Assembly (NCBI GenBank): GCA_025055235.1
Contig: JANWYN010000040.1
Location: 29,011 to 93,010, forward strand
Direction: 5' to 3'
DNA from: Candidatus Roseilinea sp.
Lineage (GTDB): Bacteria > Chloroflexota > Anaerolineae > J036 > Brachytrichaceae
DNA length: 64,000 bases
In this document: one piece after another, positions 58,501 through 64,000 of the stretch
Numbering within the stretch: position 1 is the stretch's first letter
Layout: every line of letters starts with the position of its first letter
Made by a program: the position numbers and the translations under genes
Notes under the pieces: generated by a model
Database searches by the model: none
What the model saw: the letters and a program-made list of their open reading frames with translations, nothing else
Told to the model about the DNA's origin: nothing

Positions 58501-61500
58501 CTCCACGAGAACGCCGACATCCCGCAGTTGCGCACGCAAACGCTGGTGTACTACGACGGCAACCACGGTGACTACTACGCCCCGCCGGTGCGCGGGCTGG
58601 TGACGCAGGTGCAGCGCGGGCGGCAGGGCCAATTCTGGGTGAGGGAGACCTACGGCTACGACGGGCAGGGCAACCTGACGGCGATCACCAACCCGCGCGG
58701 CCATACCAGCACGGCGACCTACGACCCGGTCACGTTGAACGTGCTGTCGGTCAGCAACCCGCTGGGGCACACCACCTCCTACGCCTACTACGGGGTGAAC
58801 GGCGTGGCCCGGCCGGCGGGGCAGCCCTGGGGCGCGCTGGCTTCGGTCACCGACCCGAACCTGGTGCAGGAACGCTACTGGTATGACGTGTGGGGGCGGG
58901 TGACCGCGGTGGTGCGCCCCGGCGACAGCGAGGCACACCCGACCCTCAGCTACACCTACAGCGACGCCAACCAGGCGGCGATCAGCCCGCCGTTCAAGGT
59001 GGAGATCTGGCAGCGCGAGATTGCCGGCTGCGGCGGGTGTGTGCACCCGACGTTCCAGTTCTACGACGGGCTGGGCCGGCTGGTGCAGACGCGCAGCGAG
59101 ACGGTCAACGGCGCGCAGCAGCAGGTGGTCAACGTCATCTACGACGCGCTGGGCCGCGAGGTGCGCCGCTTTGTGCCGGCACTGGAGGACTTCAGTTGGG
59201 GCTTCTTCCGGCCGGGCGGCTGGGACGGGCGGCCGCACACGCTGACCGAATACGACCTGCTGGGGCGGGTGACGCGAGTGGTCGGGCCGGACGGGGCGGC
59301 GACGCGCACGTTCTACGGCCAGCTCAACGGCGTCGAGGCGCGCCGGCGGGTCGTGGACGCGCTGGGGCGCACCAAGGTGTGGGTGAGCGACGGCTTGGGC
59401 CTCGACCTGAGCTCTGCCCAAGGGCGCCTGGTGCGGGTGGAGGAATACACCGGCAACTTCGACGCCGGGACGCACGCGCTATATGCCCAGACGCACTACG
59501 CGTATGGCTGGTTGGGGCAGCTGACGCAGGTGACCGACGCGCTGGGCCACGTCACCACCATCAACTACGATGCGTTGGGGCGCAAGACCGGCATGAGCGA
59601 CCCGAACATGGGCAGTTGGAGCTACGCCTACGACGCCAACGGCAACCTGATCAGCCAGACCGACGCACGCGGCATCAACCTGACGTTCACGTATGACGCG
59701 CTCAACCGTTTGACCAAGAAGGCCGTCAACGGCGTGGACATCGCTGCCTACGCCTACGATGCCACGTGGTGGACGAGCGGCGCGCATCCGGTTGGGCGGC
59801 GCACCATTGCGCAGGTGCTCAACGGCGCGACGGGCACCAACACCTGGACGCGCTGGGAATATGACGCCCGCGGGCGTGTGAAGAAAGAGACCCGCTCGGT
59901 GGACGGCGTCTCCGGGACGTTCGACTTCCAGTTCGCCTACGACAGCGCCGACCGGGTGACGAGCATGACCTACCCCAACGGCGAAGTGGTGACGGTGGGC
60001 TACGACGACGCCATGCGCCCGCGCAGCCTGAGCGGCGCGAGCGTCTATGTGTCGAACGCCACCTACAACGCGCTGGGGTTGTTGACGCGCATGGATCACG
60101 GCAACGGGACACGCACGCAACGCTACCACTACGGCAGCAACCTGGAATACCCGAACGCCGGCAACACCAGCTACGGGCGGCTGCGCCGGCTGTGTGTGGC
60201 CACCAGCAGCGGCAACTGCGACGATGAAAGCAGCGCCGCCGGCGCGCTGTTGAAGCTGGTGTATGCCTACGACGCGGTGGGCAACATCCGCTTCAGCGGC
60301 GACCGGACGACCGGCGAGCGGCTGGCTTACAGCTATGACGACCTGGATCGGCTGACCGGCGTGACGCCGCAGGTGGGCTGGCCGGGCTACACCGAGAGCT
60401 ACAGCTACGACGCGATCGGGCGGATGACCAGCCACAGCGCGCTGGGCACGTTCAACTATTGGCATCCCAGCAAGCCGCAGGCGGTGACGCACCTGAACAG
60501 CGCGCCGATCGCCGGCTACGACGCCAACGGCAACATGGTGAGCCGGTGGGACAACGGGGTGTGGTTCACGCAGGAGTGGAACGCCGACAACAAGGTGTCG
60601 CGGGTGTATGGCAACGGGCAGGACATTTACTATGCCTACGACGCCGACAGCACGCTGGTGCGCAAGACGCAGGGCGGTATCACGACGATCTACGTCGGCC
60701 CGCATGCGGAGTGGAACAGCAGCACGGGTTGGACGAATTACTACTACTTCCCCTCGACTGCGCTCGGGGCAGGCGCTGGGCAGCGCGGCTTGCCCTCCGA
60801 AGGGAGGGTGGCGATGCGCAACAGCGGTGGGGTGTATTGGCTGCACGGGGATCACCTGGGCAGCGCGTCGCTGGTGACGAATGCTAGTGGTGGAGTAGTG
60901 GCGCAGTCGCGCTATACGCCCTACGGTTCGGCGCGGCAGGTTAGCGGCACCTGGCCGACGGATCGGCGGTTCACGGGGCAGCGGCTGGAGGGGAGCGTTG
61001 GCCTCTACGACTACAACGCGCGGATGTATTCGCCGCTGCTGGCCCGCTTCCTGTCGCCGGACAGCCTTGTGCCGCGGCCGGATGACCCACAAAGTTTCAA
61101 CCGCTACGCCTACGTCCTCAACAACCCGCTGCGCTACACCGATCCGAGTGGGCATACGCCATGTCCAAGAGATGGCGGAAGCGGACTCTGTGGAAACAAA
61201 CGCCCGAGTCGCCCTCGACCGCTCGCCAAGAAGGTTAGTCTTCCATCTCCACCGTCCAACGGCATGAGCAATACGTCACTGAATGACGTCTTGTTGGATC
61301 AACATGCTCGCTCACGTGCCCAGTGGCAGCAATCTCCTTCACTGCTCAATGCACTTCGCAAGACCGCAAATGCGTCATACGAACTTCCCGTCATGGCAGA
61401 GGGCTACCTCAACCCTTCGACAGGATTTCAGATCGTCGGATCCTTTCAGTTCACAAGTGAGGATGGCGCAGCGCACACGTTTGACTTCAACTCAAAGGGT

Positions 61501-61830
61501 GTTGCAGGTGTTACCGTCATGGCGGATGGCATCGAGATTGCATTCGGCAAGAATGGAGCGGTCAGCTCAGTTTACATTCAGATCAACGGCGGGATGGTGA
61601 TCAACACTGCGTATGGCACCGTCACTCTGCCGTCGTCTGGATCAGTGACAGGTGAAGCCTTCTTCCACCCAGAGGGACGTGTCTTGCCATACATGGGCAC
61701 GAGATATGCAGATGAGGCCGTGCCGATTGGCAGCAGCGGCAAAGTGCTGAGCGTGAACGCAGACTTGCGCTTGTTCCCAATTCTGCGACCCGCTCCCAAG
61801 CTGCAACTGTCGCCCCGCCTGACTTTCTGA
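55514..61830 (+). CDS. Giant secreted YD-repeat/RHS protein, frameshifted at a C12 tract
   Basis: ATG 55514 starts a convincing signal peptide (RAGLNLVLSAALALTSLSF). A run of twelve C (55602-55613) follows, and after it the body continues in another frame for about 2070 residues; the signal frame ends at 55702. One extra C, or two fewer, would join them. The body has a Pro/Glu linker with PVEAV/A repeats, beta domains, an SpvB-like domain from about 56770 (FRGSATYVQSIELPALPDG), and many YD repeats (58650-60700). The RHS core follows (YWLHGDHLGSASLV at 60837, RFLSPDSLVP, NNPLRYTDPSGH ending at 61155), then a ~225-residue tip of unknown fold. This architecture fits a polymorphic toxin. The junction is a phase-variation site, a slippage site or an assembly error. 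Confidence 0.85.
55602..55613 (+). repeat. C12 homopolymer at the signal-peptide/body junction of the RHS gene
   Basis: Twelve consecutive C lie directly behind the signal peptide codons. The reading frame before and after the tract differs by one. Lengths C10 or C13 give one continuous protein with Pro residues at the joint; C12 and C11 do not. Confidence 0.9.
55628..55676 (+). repeat. GCCTGTCGAAG tandem repeat in the RHS gene
   Basis: GAGCCTGTCGAAGCCG is followed by two further copies of GCCTGTCGAAGCCG at a 15-base period. In the body frame it encodes a PVEAx linker. The unit is related to the GAGCTTGTCGAAGC sequence inside repeat family A. Confidence 0.8.
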
Positions 61831-61905
61831 GGATGAAAGACGGGTAAGCAACGTCTGGTCTTGCTCGTAGCACTCGGCATTGTGCGATATAACCCGAGGA
61901 CAAAC

Positions 61906-62508
61906 ATGTTAACCACTGCTAGAACGATGAATTCCAGAGCGGCTGTCATCATCATGTTGATCGTGGCCATGATATTGACGAGCTGTGCTTCTGCTGCGCC
62001 ACGAGTGCCGGCCACTATCCAACCGTCATCGTCGCTGAGCGGTGCTCCACAACGTGAGCCTGAGTCAACGCCGCAAGCCGATGACAGGTTAATTGCCGAA
62101 GCAATGGTGAACTTTCTGAAGGATGGGTTGATATCGAGTGTGGAGCATCGATTCATCATCCAAATACGCGCCAGCGACTTTTCTGGACGCACCTTCAAAG
62201 CTAACGAAGGTGAGATATTGGGTTGTTGGAAGGCATCAAGATCGCTGTTTCAAAGATGTGTGTATAACGAATATTATGAATCGTGGAAAGACCGACTCTT
62301 TAATCCGAGCCAGAGCGACGAACTCGTGTTCAACTTTTTTGCGATTCTGAGCTTGGACGAGGCAGCAAACAATGCCTTAGTGAGAGTGGACGAGGTGGGG
62401 GGAGTGCAGTTGTCAGAGAAATCAACCTGGCTGGTTGGTTTGAAGCGTGTGGCTGGGAAGTGGCAAGTAGAGTCCATGACGCTTCAGGAAGTGTATCGCG
62501 CATACTAG
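61906..62508 (+). CDS. Lipoprotein, candidate immunity protein of the first RHS tip
   Basis: This 200-residue protein has a lipoprotein signal (IIMLIVAMILTSCASA). A low-complexity Ser/Pro/Gln linker and a ~140-residue domain with FLKDGLISSVEHRF and WLVGLKRVAGKWQVESMTL follow; the latter part looks like an NTF2/lumazine-binding-type fold. A GAGGA site precedes ATG 61906; ATG 61927 is also possible. It lies 75 bases behind the RHS gene on the same strand and is clearly more A/T-rich than the neighbouring genes. The position suggests an immunity or processing partner, and lipidation would place it outside the cytoplasm. No family is recognised. Confidence 0.7.
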   Translation: MLTTARTMNSRAAVIIMLIVAMILTSCASAAPRVPATIQPSSSLSGAPQREPESTPQADDRLIAEAMVNFLKDGLISSVEHRFIIQIRASDFSGRTFKANEGEILGCWKASRSLFQRCVYNEYYESWKDRLFNPSQSDELVFNFFAILSLDEAANNALVRVDEVGGVQLSEKSTWLVGLKRVAGKWQVESMTLQEVYRAY

Positions 62509-62601
62509 CTAAACGAGAGATAGCCTCGGTTGTCAAGCATGGGACTGTATTGCCCAGATCAGCAACTTTCGTCCCGCGTGACGACGTGCTGTCAGTGCTG
62601 A

Positions 62602-62745
62602 TATACGTAAACGAGCGCCGGCACCTGGCCGACGGATCGGCGGCCTGCCCTGAGCTTGCCAAAGGTTCACCGGCCAGCGCCCCCGCCTGCGCGGGGGTGA
62701 CGCAACGCGCGCAGGTGCGGGCGCTTCCTCTCGCCGGACAGCCTT
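62602..62745 (+). pseudogene. Second RHS-core fragment, interrupted by repeat insertions
   Basis: GGCACCTGGCCGACGGATCG matches the core of the big RHS gene near 60949-60968. A CCTGCCCTGAGCTTGCCAAAGG insert follows, then TTCACCGGCCAGCG (core again), then the palindrome CCCCCGCCTGCGCGGGGG with TGACG, and then CAACGCGCG and the core end encoding RFLSPDSLVP. The TGA inside the palindrome insert (62698-62700) is in frame with the tip that follows. Confidence 0.75.
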
Positions 62746-63459
62746 GTGCCCAACCCGGCCAACCCGGTCGACCTCAATCGCTATGCGTATGTCCGGCACA
62801 ACCCGCTGAAGTATGTGGATCCGAGTGGGCACTGGATTGAAACGGCGTTCGACGTTGCCATGCTCGGTTGGAGCATCGCAGAGTTCGTCGCCGAGCCGAG
62901 TGTCGTCAACGGATTAGCAGTTGCGGTCGATGCAGTTTCAACGATAGCGCCCATTGTTCCGGCCGGCGGTGGCGTGGCTATCCGCGCGCTGAGTAAGGCA
63001 GATGATCTGGCCAAGGTCGTCGGCAAAGCGGATGATGCCACCAAAGTTGCCAACAAGGCAGACGAGGTAGTCGATGCGGACGGAATCGTCAAATCGGCTG
63101 ATGATGTGCCAGACATCATCTGGAGGAGCGGAGAACCAAGACCAGGGAATTTGACACCGCGTCCGCAAGATGAGGGCATGCTGTCATTTCGAGATTCGCT
63201 GTCCAACCCGTGGCCGCTTGCTCCAGGACAAAGACCACCACTCCCTGCAGATAAGCCATACTTCGGAGTAGATGCGAAGCTTTTACCAAAGAGCGCAGTT
63301 GTGCGAGATGGTAAGGCTGGAAGTTTGGCAACACCACCTGGGCACGTCTCGGTAAAGGGTGAGCAATTGCCCGGTGGCGTATCTGCTGAAACGCTTAAGA
63401 AGGCTGTGGTCTTCCGCGGCAAACCCGGCCAGCCACCGCAACTGGTCAAGCAGGAGTAA
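62746..63459 (+). CDS. Orphan RHS C-terminal tip (core end plus candidate toxin)
   Basis: From GTG 62746 this encodes 237 residues; the frame stays open upstream only to the TGA at 62698. It begins with the end of an RHS core (NPVDLNRYAYVRHNPLKYVDPSGH). A hydrophobic and helical stretch (WIETAFDVAMLGWSIAEFV, then AVDAVSTIAPIVPAGGGVAI) is typical of pre-toxin regions, and a K/D-rich linker follows. The last ~120 residues start with DIIWRSGEPRPGNLTPRPQDEG and LSFRDSLSNPW, a pattern that faintly recalls Tse2-like ADP-ribosyltransferase toxins. That resemblance is tentative. It probably arose by duplication of the RHS 3' end and could recombine onto the big gene. Confidence 0.75.
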   Translation: MPNPANPVDLNRYAYVRHNPLKYVDPSGHWIETAFDVAMLGWSIAEFVAEPSVVNGLAVAVDAVSTIAPIVPAGGGVAIRALSKADDLAKVVGKADDATKVANKADEVVDADGIVKSADDVPDIIWRSGEPRPGNLTPRPQDEGMLSFRDSLSNPWPLAPGQRPPLPADKPYFGVDAKLLPKSAVVRDGKAGSLATPPGHVSVKGEQLPGGVSAETLKKAVVFRGKPGQPPQLVKQE

Positions 63460-63461
63460 CC

Positions 63462-63857
63462 ATGTCTGATACTGCGATTGGGGCATTCGAGTTTCTAGCC
63501 GACGCAGATCAAATCTTTATCAAGTGCGCCAGAGAGCTGGAGAAGCAGGGCGTTGCACGGGTCACTCATGCGATTGAGTGCAAGAAATATATCTCCCCAG
63601 GCCTGATGATTTCTTTCTGGTCGGAGGTGAAACTGAAAGATGATCGCATTATCGCTACTTGGATAGACCTGCAGCCAACGAACGGATGTTGGGTTGTGGA
63701 TGGCCGAATTGCGGGGTTTGACGATGAGACGTTGCATCGCTCTGAAAGCCAAGAATTTCGCGATTTCGATGAAGCACAGGCGTGGGTCAAAGAATTGATT
63801 ACTGACTTACACGTTCGTGTTACCTACATAGTGACACAAGAGTTGTCGCGGGAATAA
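63462..63857 (+). CDS. Candidate immunity protein for the orphan RHS tip
   Basis: This 131-residue, acidic, soluble protein has no signal peptide. Its ATG is 2 bases behind the tip stop, the classic spacing of a toxin-immunity pair. EAQAWVKELITDLH near the end and a beta-rich middle (SFWSEVKLKDDRIIATWIDLQ) are seen, but I do not recognise a family. G+C is visibly lower than in the surrounding genes (about half in the line at 63481). A cytoplasmic location would fit a toxin that acts inside the cell. Confidence 0.72.
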   Translation: MSDTAIGAFEFLADADQIFIKCARELEKQGVARVTHAIECKKYISPGLMISFWSEVKLKDDRIIATWIDLQPTNGCWVVDGRIAGFDDETLHRSESQEFRDFDEAQAWVKELITDLHVRVTYIVTQELSRE

Positions 63858-63868
63858 CGACATCACAC

Positions 63869-64000
63869 TTGTGACGAACGCGAGCGGCGGGGTAGTCACG
63901 CAATCGCGCTATACGACGTATGGCCGACCGATCTGTGCTTCACCGGCCAGCGCCCCCGCCTGCGCGGGGGTGACGCAACGCGCGCAGGTGCGGGCGCTTC
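63869..64000 (+). pseudogene. Third RHS-core fragment, running off the window
   Basis: The frame encodes TLVTNASGGVVTQSRYTTYG, matching the core LVTNASGGVVAQSRYTPYG of the big gene. A deletion and TTCACCGGCCAGCG come next, followed by the same CCCCCGCCTGCGCGGGGG palindrome with TGACG and GCGGGCGCTTC as at 62676-62728. The copy ends at the window edge at the point where the second fragment continues into RFLSPDS. Another tip cassette is expected just outside. Confidence 0.75.

Overview
The window is a high-G+C bacterial chromosome segment, gene-dense on both strands. I infer a member of the Chloroflexota (Anaerolineae-like). This rests on secreted proteins ending in an LPIVLR-type C-terminus, SH3/PA14/C39 surface proteins, many -10 hexamers lying 6-9 bases before start codons (leaderless genes), and heptameric repeats scattered inside genes. 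No rRNA or other marker settles the lineage, so the placement is tentative.

Layout. 1-2440: the 5' part of an acetyl-CoA synthetase gene, divergent from a VapBC-type toxin-antitoxin pair. 2500-5600: a metal-dependent amidohydrolase and a SelA-like PLP enzyme, boxed by two inverted copies of a ~225-250 bp repeat. 5726-12870: a DeoR-family regulator and a complete oligopeptide-type ABC importer (two permeases, two ATPases, a 60-residue membrane peptide, a Tat-type lipoprotein binding protein). 12937-20300: a beta-lactamase-fold hydrolase, a phytanoyl-CoA dioxygenase-like enzyme, tRNA-Arg, RecO, SerA, a CrtI-type desaturase and an alkyltransferase-like protein. 20314-24886: a dnaG-rpoD operon with two extra small genes overlapping behind rpoD. 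24973-40767: mostly envelope and secreted proteins (lipoprotein with SH3 domain, S9 peptidase, beta-propeller glycosidase-like protein, two glycosyltransferases, DUF4230, DUF4190, C39/PA14 protein). 40890-43180: tRNA-Leu, trigger factor and ClpP in one direction. 43481-51323: small enzymes, RsmD, TrmFO, a receiver-like regulator joined to a PfkB kinase, and S-adenosylhomocysteinase. 51679-55345: a secreted protein and a ClpC-like ATPase whose first ATPase domain looks dead.

55514-64000 is the most unusual part. A giant secreted YD-repeat/RHS protein carries a SpvB-like front end, and its signal peptide is separated from its body by a C12 homopolymer that puts them in different frames. Behind it come a lipoprotein gene, a fragment of RHS core joined to a new C-terminal tip, a small partner gene only 2 bases downstream, and a third core fragment running off the window. 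This is the layout of a polymorphic-toxin cassette array with likely immunity genes, possibly under phase variation.

A second theme is repeat invasion. Seven-base-periodic repeats sit between genes and, in frame, inside dnaG, trmFO, the clpC-like gene and a glycosyltransferase gene. At least three other dispersed repeat families occur between genes.
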